From assembly GCA_018389105.1 (NCBI GenBank), contig JACATO010002191.1, positions 1 through 64,000 of the forward strand: 64,000 bases of DNA, written 5' to 3'. The stretch comes from Nautilus pompilius (taxonomy: Eukaryota; Mollusca; Cephalopoda; Nautilida; Nautilidae). This document shows, piece by piece, positions 23,815-35,735 of the stretch. Position 1 is the stretch's first letter, and the number at the start of each line of letters is the position of its first letter. Position numbers and translations under genes: made by a program. Below the pieces are notes generated by a model. The model ran no database searches. It was not told where the DNA came from and saw only the letters and a program-made list of their open reading frames with translations.

Positions 23815-24780
23815 CCCTTTGCACTATATAAAATCTGAGCCCTTTTTTTCATGCTCCCATACAGATTATCAATGTATGACTGTAGAAAGTTCTTCTAAAT
23901 ATCTTATAGCACCCTCCACGATTCGTCAAAGTGTTTGGTTTCCGTTTGATTTCCTCAGTAGCCATAAAACCCCACATATCCTCATCGATGTTCATATCAA
24001 AGCTTTGTGCAGGCCAAGGCATCTTTGCGACTGTTGCCTTTTTTAATGTTCCAGACCGTTTTTCACTACGCTGGCTGTATTCTCGGGGTCAGTGTCATGT
24101 TAAAAGATGAATCTCCACCCTATGAGATATCCTCCTTTGAGAATGGCAATGATAGACGAGAACACGCTTGCACCTGTCGGCAGTCAGCATACCTTCAGTT
24201 TCATGCAAATTCCCCACACCTGTGTCGATTCCCCCCAAATGTCACTGTAGCTGTTGCACGATGACTGTTATACTGCTCCCCCAGTCCGCATTTGAACAAA
24301 CTGCTGTCGATTAATTACAAACAGTTAATCTTGAGCTCATTTGTAAAGAGCACCTTCTTCCGGGTTTGGTCATCCCACTGTTTCATTTTTGCTTGCCATT
24401 TCAGCCCCGCCATTTGGTTGCCTCTCCTCAGCAAGGATTTTCGCGAAACTACACATCGATTAAAACCACTTTGCATCAATATGTATTTTACTATTCTTGA
24501 AGAACCGTTAACATCGGTACTTGCAGCTACGTAATTCGCAGGATCTCTACTGGCTCGAGGTCTATCGCGTAGAGAACAAGGCCCATGATACTTAACGTCA
24601 CTCTTGGAGAGTTTGTTCTTCCTTCCTTGACCGTGTCTATTGTCAACAGCATCAGTTTCGTGTATCCTCCTCAGTCTTGCATACAGCTCCTTCTGGAACA
24701 TGAAGTGGGGCTGCAATCTGCCGCATGGAGCAGCCTTCACTAGTTAACGCGTTGATTTCTCTAGGCTTTCTAAACACGTG
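23815..24780 (-). pseudogene. Tc1-like transposase relic
   Basis: A minus-strand frame of 141 codons (24740-24315) plus an upstream frame read EGCSMRQIAAPLHVP (first HTH), then a basic linker, SSRIVKYIL and LKWQAKMKQWDDQ, then KKVLFTNEL (the W.KVLFSDES region with Asp changed to Asn). The catalytic remainder toward 23815 is scrambled. No terminal repeats were recognised. The protein family is clear; the copy is dead. Confidence 0.8.
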
Positions 24781-27700
24781 ACTGTGCTATGGATCATTTC
24801 ATCTCTACACACAAGATGCGATTCTCCAGCGTGCTATTTACGTTTCCCACCATTGGTGGATTGGGTTATGCAGCCACGCATTTATCTGTCTCCTTAACAA
24901 CCGAGCTGCTCGGTGTAAGACGCCAAAAAAGGTCTTTAACGAGAATAATCCGGACGACGACGCAGAATAGTGAATAAAGGGATGATTTAGAAAACAGTCC
25001 AGAGTGATGCGGAAAAGCTTACCTTAGTTTGTAGCGCAGTAGGCGAAAGCTTTGGTCTAAAAATTATTTAAAAATAAAGAATTGGCAACCAACAGATACA
25101 CCCTGAAAACTCAAAACCTTTAATATCGTGGCTGCCATAGTAGAGAATAAAATCTGAAGTTTCTAAAAAAAAAAAAAAAACGGATATGACGTCAGAATAC
25201 ATTTCGGTCAGTTCACGTAGGCACTAATTTCTCGTCACAGATTAAGCTACATTAAGTTCGGATGCGTCGGATAATCCGATTATTGGAAGAAAGGTCACAC
25301 GGGTCAGAATCGAATAAAAGCTGCTCTTCAAACTTATTGGTAAGAGTTTTAGAAATTTTGTTGTCTTTTGTAAAATGGTCATGTAAGCGCGCGGAGTAAT
25401 ACACGGGAGAAAGACGTTACATAGTAACAAGTCAACAATTTGGCTCCCTGTTTATCTGAGATACGTTCTGTTTCGATAATGTCGGGTGTTTTTTTTTTAT
25501 AGTGATCGTTTGACATGCGTTAAGGATATGTCCTTAAAAAGCGTTTCAGCTTCGAACTAAATTCCTGCCGATCTCTAAGCAGTCTCTTTCTATTAGCGCT
25601 CCATCTTCGTGGGTGACAACAAAACTGCATTTGCCTACTTTAAACAAGATACCGGTGATTTCCAAAGCTTTCGTTCGCTTTCCCCAGTCCGCTCCAAAAT
25701 CAAGCAGAATACCCGCGTATTGGCTCTTGATCATCACCATAACCCAGGCCTCCATAGGGAAATCTGGCAATAGTCCGGACACGTGATGAACTTGCTATCG
25801 ACTTCCTGTTCCAGAACCGAGTACTGGTTGAATAAAGAAGTTCATAAATGAAGCCACAGTTACATTTCGATTATTCAGTCCGTGAGGCACGAATAAGAAC
25901 TACAATGTTAACATTTAATCTAATTCTGGAGTAGGAAAAAAAAAAAAAAGCACTTAGAAAACAATCCCATGATGCAACGCTACGAAAGCCAACTCTCGCA
26001 TGAAACGTGATCTGCGTTCTTCTTTAGGTGACATAGTAGTCGCTAGTGTCCAAGGTCAGGATGTGTCCTAAGATCTAGCGCCTATTTTTCAACCAATGCC
26101 CTCTAGCTGATACCTTCTAGCGCTCGCTGGGTGGAACTCTTTTCCGTGAAGTTGCTTCGTGGGAAGTTTTGCTTAATTATTAAGGGGGCTGGAAACCTAC
26201 TCGAGGCTCCAGATATATCTGACGGTTTGTTTTTCCAGTCAGAGAAACCGCGTGGAATTTCCCAGAGGAGCGAAGTTCAAAACAATCTTCGAATTCCGTG
26301 GTCTCGCGGTTAATAATTTCTATTTAATTTTTTTTTTTTTAAAAAAAAAAAATAAAGAAAGAAAGAAATTCGGCCGGTTAGGAGGAGGAGGAGGATGGGG
26401 GGAGGCAGATATTAAATAAAGCGGTCAAATCTACCAAAGCCGTTGTTTTGAGTACTTCGTCTTCGTGATGCGCCCACAGTGCATCAGGTGGAGATAATCT
26501 ATCTATCTCCGGTTCGACTCGACTAAAGACCCAGCGAAGACATCGAAAATAACCTAACAAAAACAAGTCGTAGATACTGATGCGGGGGGGGAGGAGGGAG
26601 GGGAAACAAAGCCGGGGCATAAGCAGCGACCTATTATCGCACGTGCGCGCGCGACGGGAGGCGAGATAAACACAGAGCTGTCACCTCGCCTTCTCCTCCT
26701 CCACACGGTCATCGATTATCAGTTCCCCCGACAAACATGTTAACACCTGCATAAGAAATGACTACTTCAGCTTCGGAGATCGACCCTAGCGTCGGACGTT
26801 GCGTATTCCGCCCACCGCGTCTGTTCCGAGTGTTTCTACAACCCGGTGCCGCACGGGAGGGAGGAGAGGAAAAACCAAGATGGCTGACTTACAATCCTGA
26901 AACTCACAGAAGGCGAAAAGCCGCGGCTGATTCTAATGATCAGAGAATCTTTGCACACCTGCCTCTTGTACGTAATCTCTTCCTACATCGATATGGCCAG
27001 GTAGCATTATGGTCTAGCAGTAAAAACGAACAATAAGTTTAGATGCTTTTGTTTCTACTCAACGGCCGGTTTTGCACCAAACCTAAGGAATTTTGCCCAG
27101 TGGTTTGGAAATGCAAAAGCACCAATTAGTCAATCGCTTTATATTCGTTTCCTGAAAACGTATTAGATATTTAGATGTTTGTAATCCATTTAGTTTTTAG
27201 GGATTTCTACATGGAAACAAGTGCTTAATAAATTGGCTATTGCACATGAACGCATCTCTGGGTCTATTTCTCCAGCTTTGAAATTAGAGTTCCATTTAAT
27301 CCGGTTTTGTTTTTTTTTTTTTTTTGGCAATTAAACAGAACTAAGGAGGATGATCTACTTAAAGATTAGATCCAAGATTACGTGCAAGAGTGGCGTGGAG
27401 GAAAGGATCCCATCATACAGATTATCGGGAACAAAATAATCGTCACTAATTAATTAGCTGGAAATAAATTAGTTTGAAAATTGTTGTTTTTGCCTAATTT
27501 TTATATGGGGTCTCGTTTTCTCGAAATCCGCCGCTCGTTATGGCTCAGCTCCCGGTACAGTGGAATTCTGTTCTTCTCCTCTCCCTCCAGCTGTATTACG
27601 AATGACGATCGTGCGCATGCAATGTTCACAACTGATAGGAGGAAAAAAAAGGGGGCATAACTCTTGATTACCGTGGGTTCTGTACTCCTGGGAATAAAAA

Positions 27701-30700
27701 CGTTATTCAGTGTGCAGTCGTCCGGTTTGGGAATCTATCCGAAACGACCAACTTATCTTTCGGTCGGTGACACAATAAATTTTTATCGGTATTTTATTTT
27801 TTTTGTTTTAAAAAATCCGATCAAACCAACTGCTACTATGCGGGCGCTTTCCTAGTGGATAAGAGTCCGGGTTATATAAACCATTTTGCGTGTTCATTAT
27901 CACGCTGGCAGGCGACGCTGATGAATGAGTATAACCAGTCGTCTTAAGCGGCACCAATAAATAACTTAAAGCCGGTGTATCATGTACGATAAGCTGAAAT
28001 ATTACTCGAGTGGCTGGCCAGTCAATCTATAACGTTCTAAGCGGCCTTGCGTGAAGAGAATCAAAGATTACAGGGGAAGGGAGAGCAAACACACACCTGC
28101 ATGCCAGTGTCTGAAATGTACTTGTGCAGTGTAGGGGAGGGAAGGGGGTCATATGCGGTTTAACTTGGGGCAAGCGCTGTGCAATATTGAGAAGCTAAGA
28201 ATCTGCAAATTGTAATGTATTTTGTTCATGTTATTGGTTTGCATTTGCATATCTTCTGACCTCGCGTCACGACAGGGGCTTATCTATGATGCGTGCCTCT
28301 GTATAACGTTCCCTTAGGCATAGCACTCGTCTGGTACAGCATCCAACTTATTATATAAGAATCGGGGTGTGCATAATACGTAATCTATTTATAAAAGCTG
28401 GTTTCTGCTTTAAAACACGTGGTGACCGATGGAGTAGATTTCTAACAGTATATTAACAGGCCAACTGGAAAATCATGGTGAGTCCTCGCTTACGGTCAGG
28501 GTGGTGACCCTGGGAAGTGCGAGGTCAGGGGAAAGACGACAGGTGAATCTATTTCTCCCGTAAGAAATAACAAAAATAAGAGAGTTATCTTTCAGAAGCT
28601 TGCATTTATGGGGCAAAACCCATCTCAAAAGTATATATTGTACACTGTAACAAATACCCGTAAATGAGAGTGGGGGGAGCTTAATAGCTGAAATAAACAG
28701 TTTGTATCTTCTGTTGCGTGTATTTACCGATGATGGAGGGGTGGAAGGTGGATGACGACAGAGAGAGAGAGGTTGCGTCTCCCTTCTCTGCTGAATGTAA
28801 AGTCAATTTACCTCCCACTTTGCGACAAAACAACCAGAGTCGACTGCAAATTTCTCCTCTTTTCTCTGAATACTTCGTTCTCTGTTGGGGTCATCGTCAG
28901 GAAAAAACCTAGCATACCATTTCAATATGACGAAATGCTTCAGCCATCTGTTTTGTTCTTAGCCTTCATCAGGGCCTCCGAAGGCAGCAGCCCCGGCCGA
29001 GTTAAGGATACTCTACGTACAGCGTCCTTAAATCCTATAAAATCATTTGCGCACTGGGGTCCCTACAACTTACGTAATAATGAAACAACCTTGACCTGTC
29101 CTGTTCGGCTTTAAGCGCGGACTCACTGTATCTTTATCTATTTCTTTTTCCCCGTACTTTGAGATGACGAAAGTACATCAACTGTATTCAACAAAAAGAC
29201 GTGAATCTCTTTCGTTAAATAGGTTCTCGGAAGGGCGATAACTCAGCGCTCACTCGGCGATGAGTCTTGCAAACTACTTCTCTTGGAAAGAAATTCATCG
29301 CAGCCACGTGCTACATTCGAGAGGTCGCCGTCCACCCTTCTAAACTGGGCTTTTAATAATTATTCTGTCTGGCGGTGAAGCACTAAAACAACTACACGCT
29401 ATATATATATATTACTGAAACAATCGCCAGGCGCGAGCGGGACACAAGGGGATACTGTGCCTGGTCAGTTAGCCCAAGTCCGTCATGACTGTGGCAGGTG
29501 ACCCGCCCGCGGAGACCTACGCGAAAGCGGCTGGTACAGAAGAGGGAGGCCGGCAAACGGATATGACAACCGTCGGCCACACCAGAGGAATAATAGTTTC
29601 CTACTCTAGAATAGAAAAAGAAAAGAAGGGGCTGTTGCTAAGCGCGACTGGGCACACACACGCACACATTCTCTCTCTCTCTCTTTCTTCCCCTTCCTCC
29701 CGGCCTTGTCCCTTTTTGTGTGTGTGTGTGTGGGGAGACCCAGCCCAGAGAAGACAGATCGAACTCGGACAGTAACTAACTACTTTCAGTTTTCTCGAAA
29801 CGTCACTGGTAGAACTTTCACTCGCAGAGCGCAAAACGGTCAACAGACAGCAACGACGGGAGGGGGACAGGATTTTAATTCAGAAGTCGGACACCGGGCG
29901 CCTAGAGGCCGCTTGAGCCCATCACCAAAGTGGAATCACGGCTGCTCGACACTTTACAACAAAAAAACAAACAAACAAAACAACAACTTTATGGCTGTTT
30001 TAGCTTTATATTGGGGGGTATGTGTTTATATTTTGCTTCTCCGGGGATAAAGGTCACTTCCGTTAAACTGTTTTTTTTTTTTTTTAATAGGGCCGGAGAT
30101 GAGTGCGGGGTTAGGGGGCGCCAGTGTAGTAGAGTCCCGGTGTCATCCCGACATTTCCGAGGGAAGCAGCAGCACTTCACGCGGACTTATTAAAGGGCTG
30201 AAAAGAAAGAAAGCTGCCTAAACTTCCTTTAGTTCGCAATAACACGGCGAGACCTAATCCTCGAGATCTGGCCAACACAAACCGTGTCACTCGTCGTCAT
30301 AGATAAATCTGACCGTATAAGCGCACGTCACTCTCTGATAATTTATTCCGGTTGTACAAACATGGCCGCCTTTTGGGGCCCGCACGCGTGAGTCATTTAG
30401 CACTGATACCAGGTTGAACTTCCCACGTCAGGTGCAGGTTCTTTTTGTTTGTTTTGTTTTGTTTTTTTTTTTAAATTTTTTTTCCGAGGTTGAGAAACCC
30501 TTCTATTTCCTCCCCACCTCCCGATATCCTTAGACTCCACCGACGAAAGACCCGGCGAGTTGTTTGCGGTATGACCTGAGCGGCCTCGCCTCTTACTTCG
30601 GGCTACGTACAACTCGACGCGCGCGCGGTCTTCTCTAACCTCCGACCTCGGAGATAAAACCGAAATAAAAAAAAAAAAAAAAGCATCTGCACCGGATCAC

Positions 30701-30892
30701 TTCGCTGAAATCTGAAATAAAATTGAGACCGTCTAAAATCGAATCTCGCGAGTGACAGACGCAAAATGCATCCGCCACGGTTAAGCTAAAACCTGCCAAT
30801 GTTTTTATTACTGCAGCAGAGCGGTCTTGCCAGTCGCCTGCCGCTTAAGAAATGGAAAAGTAAAGAATTGGTTATTCTGTTCCATCTTTAGA
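24781..30892. other. Long spacer, partly CpG-rich, no firm gene
   Basis: Contents include a perfect CRE at 25187-25194 beside poly(A), a GAG/GAAG purine stretch at 26375-26400, poly(T)/poly(A) runs at 26329-26352, an octamer ATTTGCAT near 28244, and variants of the dispersed GGGCATAACTC/GGGCGATAACTC word at 27651-27664 and 29231-29244. A 34-nt segment at 25026-25059 (minus) is bounded by TTTTTAG and AAG|GTAAGC. The frames at 26758, 28752, 29485 and 29706 have no recognisable domain. Regulatory DNA or noncoding exons are possible. Confidence 0.4.
30361..30386 (+). CDS. Very weak candidate first coding exon
   Basis: ATGGCCGCC in good context (CAAACATGG) opens a short frame that reaches a donor-like GCACGC|GTGAGTCA after 26 bases. 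The ATG also fits a YY1 site. Without a partner exon this is only a possibility. Confidence 0.12.
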
Positions 30893-30950
30893 TAGAGAGA
30901 GAGAGAGATGGAGAGAGATGGATGGAGATGGAGAGAGAGAGAGATGGAGA

Positions 30951-30998
<48 letters not shown>

Positions 30999-31265
30999 TG
31001 GAGAGAGAGAGAGAGAGAGATGGAGATGGAGAGAGAGAGAGAGATGAGATGGAGATGGAGAGAGAGAGAGAGATGAGAGAGAGAAGCTAGAGATGGAGAT
31101 GGAGAGAGCGAGAGAGAGAGAGAATGGAGAGAGATGGAGAGGAGATGGAGATGGAGAGAGATGGAGCTGGAGATAGAGAGAGAGAGAGAGCGAGCGATTG
31201 CGAGAGATGGAGATGGAGATGGCTAGCTCAGGAGAGAGCGACGCGAGCGAGAGAGAGGCCGCGCG
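30893..31265. repeat. GA/GATGGA array ending in a CG-rich edge
   Basis: Repeats of GAGAGATGGAGA and GAGATGGAGATGG, with long (GA)n runs. At the right end it passes into GAGAGCGACGCGAGCGAGAG and GCGCGCGAGCTC, the same GA-to-GC transition as at 15470. Frames across it are low-complexity artefacts. Confidence 0.95.
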
Positions 31266-32088
31266 CGAGCTCAGAGTCTTTTTTCTATTGGCAGCCCCTA
31301 TTTTCCGTTGACCCCCGAAGTTTCGTTGTAAGGTATTCTTCAAACTGGGACCTTGGGCCAGATTTCCATCTCCCATACGAATGACACCCATCTTAAGGAT
31401 TTTCCTATAAAAGAAGTCGATCTTAGAAAAGCCGACCAGAGGAATTCTAATCACGCAGCATGAAGACTGACGTCTAGTTGCCGGTAATTTATATCCGTAT
31501 TGCTCTCCTTTTTTTCTTCTTCATTGTTGCAATGTGTAAAATTTCGAATATCATTTTAAAAAAGAATAGGAAAAATACAAGTACAAAAGGAATCTAAAAG
31601 ACGACGACAGAAAACAAAAGAACGGGACCAGCATGTGAAAACCAACGAGCGTGTACATCGAATAATTGATCAGGGACCTTCAGTAAAATACCGTAGATCC
31701 TTTAGTCCGATCTACACTATAAATATCAACATAACTACGTTTTGTATACTGGTCAGTTATTTACCTATTTCGTTCGTATTTAATCCAATTTTTGAACACG
31801 GATGCGGTTAAAAACGCCAAGAAATGTACAGTTTCTACTACATTTATAATCATCCTACTAATAATGATAAACACTTTTCAGCGATGTTGGAACAGTACGG
31901 TAATATTAATTCCTACTTTTAGCAACACCGTGACTTTTTAATATTAATTTTTTGTAACTAAACTCTTTTTTTTTAAAATTGTATTCACCTTTATCAAAGT
32001 AAAATAACTGAAATTTAAAAAGATAATGGGGACGTCATCTGATACAATTCAAATAACAGACCTTTTGTTTAAAAAAAAGAAAAAAGGC
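31266..32088. other. AT-rich spacer, nothing recognised
   Basis: No coding signal or repeat noted before the 57-bp satellite. Confidence 0.5.
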
Positions 32089-32820
32089 TATCAGCCACGG
32101 GCGAGCCCTGATATTATCGACGTCGCGTGATATTTAATAAAAGGTTATCAGCCACGGACGAGCCCTGATATTAACGACGTCGCGTGATATTCAATAAAAG
32201 GTTATCAGCCACGGACGAGCCCTGATATTAACGACGTCGCGTGATATTTAATAAAAGGTTATCAGCCACGGACGAGCCCTGATATTAACGACGTCGCGTG
32301 ATATTCAATAAAAGGTTATCAGCCACGGACGAGCCCTGATATTAACGACGTCGCGTGATATTTAATAAAAGGTTATCAGCCACGGACGAACCCTGATATT
32401 ATCGACGTCGCGTGATATTTAATAAAAAGTTATCAGCCACGGACGAGCCCTGATATTAACGACGTCGCGTGATATTTAATAAAAGGTTATCAGCCACGGA
32501 CGAGCCCTGATATTAACGACGTCGCGTGATATTCAATAAAAGGTTATCAGCCACGGGCGAGCCCTGATATTAACGACGTCGCGTGATATTTAATAAAAGG
32601 TTATCAGCCACGGGCGAGCCCTGATATTAACGACATCGCGTGATATTTAATAAAGGGTTATCAGCTACGGACGAGCCCTGATATTAACGACGTCGCGTGA
32701 TATTTACTAAAAGGTTATCAGCCACGGACCAGCCCTGATATTAAAGATGTTACGTGATATTTAATAAAATGTTATCAGCCACGGACAAGCCCTGATATTA
32801 AAGATGTCACGTGATATTTA
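32089..32820. repeat. 57-bp satellite, 13 units
   Basis: TATCAGCCACGG recurs at exactly 57-bp spacing from 32089 to 32773. Each unit reads TATCAGCCACGGACGAGC, then CCTGATATTAACGACGTCGC, then GTGATATTTAATAAAAGGT. Two end variants (TTTAAT and TTCAAT) alternate in units 2-5, which implies a 114-bp dimer was duplicated. The last units are more diverged (AAAGATGTTACG). Each unit has the palindrome CGACGTCG. Confidence 0.98.
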
Positions 32821-33900
32821 AAAAAAAATAACTTAAGAAGATTTAAAATTTTTAAAAACACCAGATGTGATCAGTCCTGAAACCTCTCATCCTGTTTATT
32901 GCATTATCGAGAAGAATCGATTCTTGAATTACTCCATGTTTTTGTTTGTTTTTTTAAATCTTAAACTTAGATACAGATAAGTTCTTGAGCTTTCTTGGTG
33001 TTGCCAAGTGCCATCTAGGCAGAAATTTTTACAAAAGTCAACGATTGATGGAAACACAAAATGTCTGGGGTAACTCCATCCATGTCCACGGGAATCAAGA
33101 ACTGACCAAAACATAGAGGTGAAGAAAACCTGGCACGGGGTACGAACGGTAAATATGCAAATTAATGACGATCGCAGTTGAAACAAACGACAGAAACTAA
33201 AAATACTTGATAACCAAACGAAAAACAGAAGAACGCTGACTGTTCGACACGGGTTTGAGGTGGCTAATAATAATAGTGAAAAGATTCCAAAATCTTTAAA
33301 TTCAGATTTGTACAGAGCCTGGCCAAAAATCCTGATATCATCTACTTTAAATTGATGTCCAGCTACTGCCATGCGATTGATTAAGAATGGTTCGTCGTGT
33401 CAAGGTAAATGAGGGGTGAGTCCCTCTCTGTCGTAAATACATTGGATTATCTTGCTAATGCGTTCGGAACTACACTCCCGACATTAAATGTACCAAGCTA
33501 CAAACGCCAGCCTGGAGATTATGTCCATCATTAAGTATATGTGAATTACGTATGTAGCAGGATACCATGGTGCATTGCTTGTGGCGTACATGTCCTCACT
33601 TGCTTCCCTAACATCATTTACTCTATTAGGACCTATACACCCTTTTATACTCAGACCTGACCTGAGCTGCAGATGAATTAGAATTAGATTTCCCGTGATT
33701 CCCGAGGCAGTATATATAACTTGAATAAGCATTTGAAAAAGGCATACAGTGGGTGCATGTCTAGCAGGTGCCACAGTGGCCAAGGCTGTCACTCATTCAA
33801 GTTTATCAGCAATGGCAAAAGGTGAAGAAGATGTCTGCTGTGAGGGGGAAACTATGAGCGCAAACACGTAGTGACAGAAAGGGGGGAAAGGCAGTTAGAC
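32821..33900. other. Spacer with unassigned open frames
   Basis: A 147-codon minus frame (33372-32929) is moderately hydrophobic but matches no family I know, and a 102-codon frame at 33792-33484 is equally unknown. No splice or start context makes either convincing. Confidence 0.3.
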
Positions 33901-33959
33901 AGGATGGTATAGTCAAACTATCATCAGACAAGAGACCAATTGACAAAGACATTCAATGC

Positions 33960-34625
33960 AGGGAAACTTATACACATTTCCAATTGTGACTCGCGAAGAA
34001 TATTGCAAAGAACGGACTATAGGAGAAGGGGATCATTGAGTGAACTACTGATTATATTCACCAACATGAAAAAAACGCCTCATGTGGTGTAAGAAGAGCA
34101 GACATTGGACTAGGAAGGACTGGCAAAAAGTGATAAGGTTTGACGAGTCAGGCTCTACTATCCACAGGTGGGAGAAAGGCAGACGAATCGCTCGATCCCT
34201 CTTGTATGTTCCCGACTGTCCAGATCTCTGTTGTTGGAATCATAATTTGGGGCGTGTTCTGCTGGCATATCCTGGACCTCTTAGAAAACAGAATAAATAC
34301 CAAAGTTTACCTCAGCACCATTCTTCACCTAATGCTGCGTCATGTGTATCCAAATGGGGATGGTTACTTTCTGGACGACAAAGCTCCCATAGCGAGCACA
34401 ATCCTCGGATCTCAACCCAAAGGAGCATCCGTGGGATGAGGTTGAAAGAAGCATTTCCAATCATGAGTTTCTGCCTATCTTTCTCCATACAGTACATACA
34501 ATACTAACGACTGAAAGAGGAGAAATATCACTCAGAACGCTTTCCGACATCTTATAGATGCTATGCCACGGCCTGTCATGGCTGCTATTTTGGAAAAAGA
34601 TGGCCTAACCAACTCACTAATAAGT
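33960..34625 (+). pseudogene. Tc1-like transposase relic
   Basis: Plus-strand frames show RRILQRTD, then WTRKDWQKVIRFDESG (first Asp, near 34145), IIIWGVFCW, then YPNGDGYFLDDKAPIAST (second Asp region, near 34370), and a C-terminal LIDAMPRPVMAAILEKDG near 34580. They fall in two overlapping frames (34082-34507 and 34140-34439), so at least one frameshift is present. The proline-aspartate SPDLNP region is only weakly visible. Terminal repeats were not found. Confidence 0.78.
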
Positions 34626-34629
34626 GTAT

Positions 34630-35660
34630 GTCGTAATGAAGTGGCCAGGCAGCGTACACATAATTTGAAATATGTTCGATCTGTGTCATTTTGATATATG
34701 CTTAATGGAAGGTAACGAACGAACGAAGAAGAACAAAGGATGCAAACTTGTGCCGGGAAATCAGGGTAAAGAGGTAGAAAGGGTCCCAAGCAGAATTAGG
34801 TGTCAGACTGGGAGGCAAGGCAAAACACTGAAAACCATTGGTGTCTTATCTGGACGACACAAAGCAGTGTCGGAGTGCGTGAGTGGGGAGCGCCTAGCCT
34901 AGCTTAGTAGTGGAGAAATGGTCACACCCTGCTAGGTCCACTACTATGACCGAGGGACCTGCGAAAGATGAACCAAACGAAGGATGGCACACTGCTGACC
35001 GAACCAATAGAGTCACCTGGAGCGTATCTGAAAGTGTATGATGGGAGATAACTCCAACTCCAATCCTATTGAAGATAATACCAAAATAACAATGACATTG
35101 TCTTTTAAAAAAAAGATAATAATTGCGACGTAGTTATTTTGGTTAAGTTTAAATACCTGAACAGGTTGTATAGCGAATGCTTACAAACTATAATAACAAA
35201 ATAAAAGGAAAATTCTAAATAAGGCTGGATAAAGGGAGATAAATTTCTTTGGTAAACGTTAAGATAAACAAGCATCAAACAGAGGAACACGTACTTCAGA
35301 ACTACCCAAAAATTGTATATGAAAGATAAAAGTGGTATAAAGTTAGCCGGGACATTAAATGCTGGAATTACTAAAACAGTCTATGGTGCAGATTAAGATA
35401 TCAACAGACTACATGAAGGAAGGGAAAGGCTGAGCTGAAAATCCTGTTTACAACGTATCAGTTTATGTTTCAAGAAAATGTGAGAAACAAATTCAGAGAC
35501 ATTGGTAATAAAATCATAATCAGAAAAATCGACTTATTAATATATTTTTTTGATTTCCCCCCTCGTTTTAGTAATAATGCATATAACACACACACCCCAC
35601 ATATATATGGGTGTTATTATTGCACAATTTTAACTATCTTATCTAAAAATGCAATAATAC
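34630..35660. other. Spacer, no gene seen
   Basis: A short stem AGTAGTGGA/TCCACTACT (about 34905-34946) and a plus-strand GGGAGATAACTCC word at 35043-35054. The remainder is AT-rich and unremarkable. Confidence 0.4.
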
Positions 35661-35684
35661 AACAACAACAACAACAACAACAAC

Positions 35685-35735
<51 letters not shown>
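35661..35735. repeat. Compound (CAA)n(TAA)n microsatellite
   Basis: About eight CAA units run directly into about fifteen TAA units. Confidence 0.95.

Noticed and set aside
25026-25059. 34-nt minus-strand exon between TTTTTAG and AAG|GTAAGC
   Set aside because: Both splice sites look good, but no reading frame or partner exon supports it, so it is kept only as a note.
30888-31454. 188-codon minus-strand open frame
   Set aside because: It consists almost wholly of SLSLS repeats from the GA array; no start or splice support.
32089-32820. CRISPR-like array
   Set aside because: The units are contiguous near-identical repeats with no unique spacers, in eukaryotic DNA.
32929-33372. 147-codon minus frame
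   Set aside because: No family resemblance, no splice or promoter context; left as unassigned sequence.
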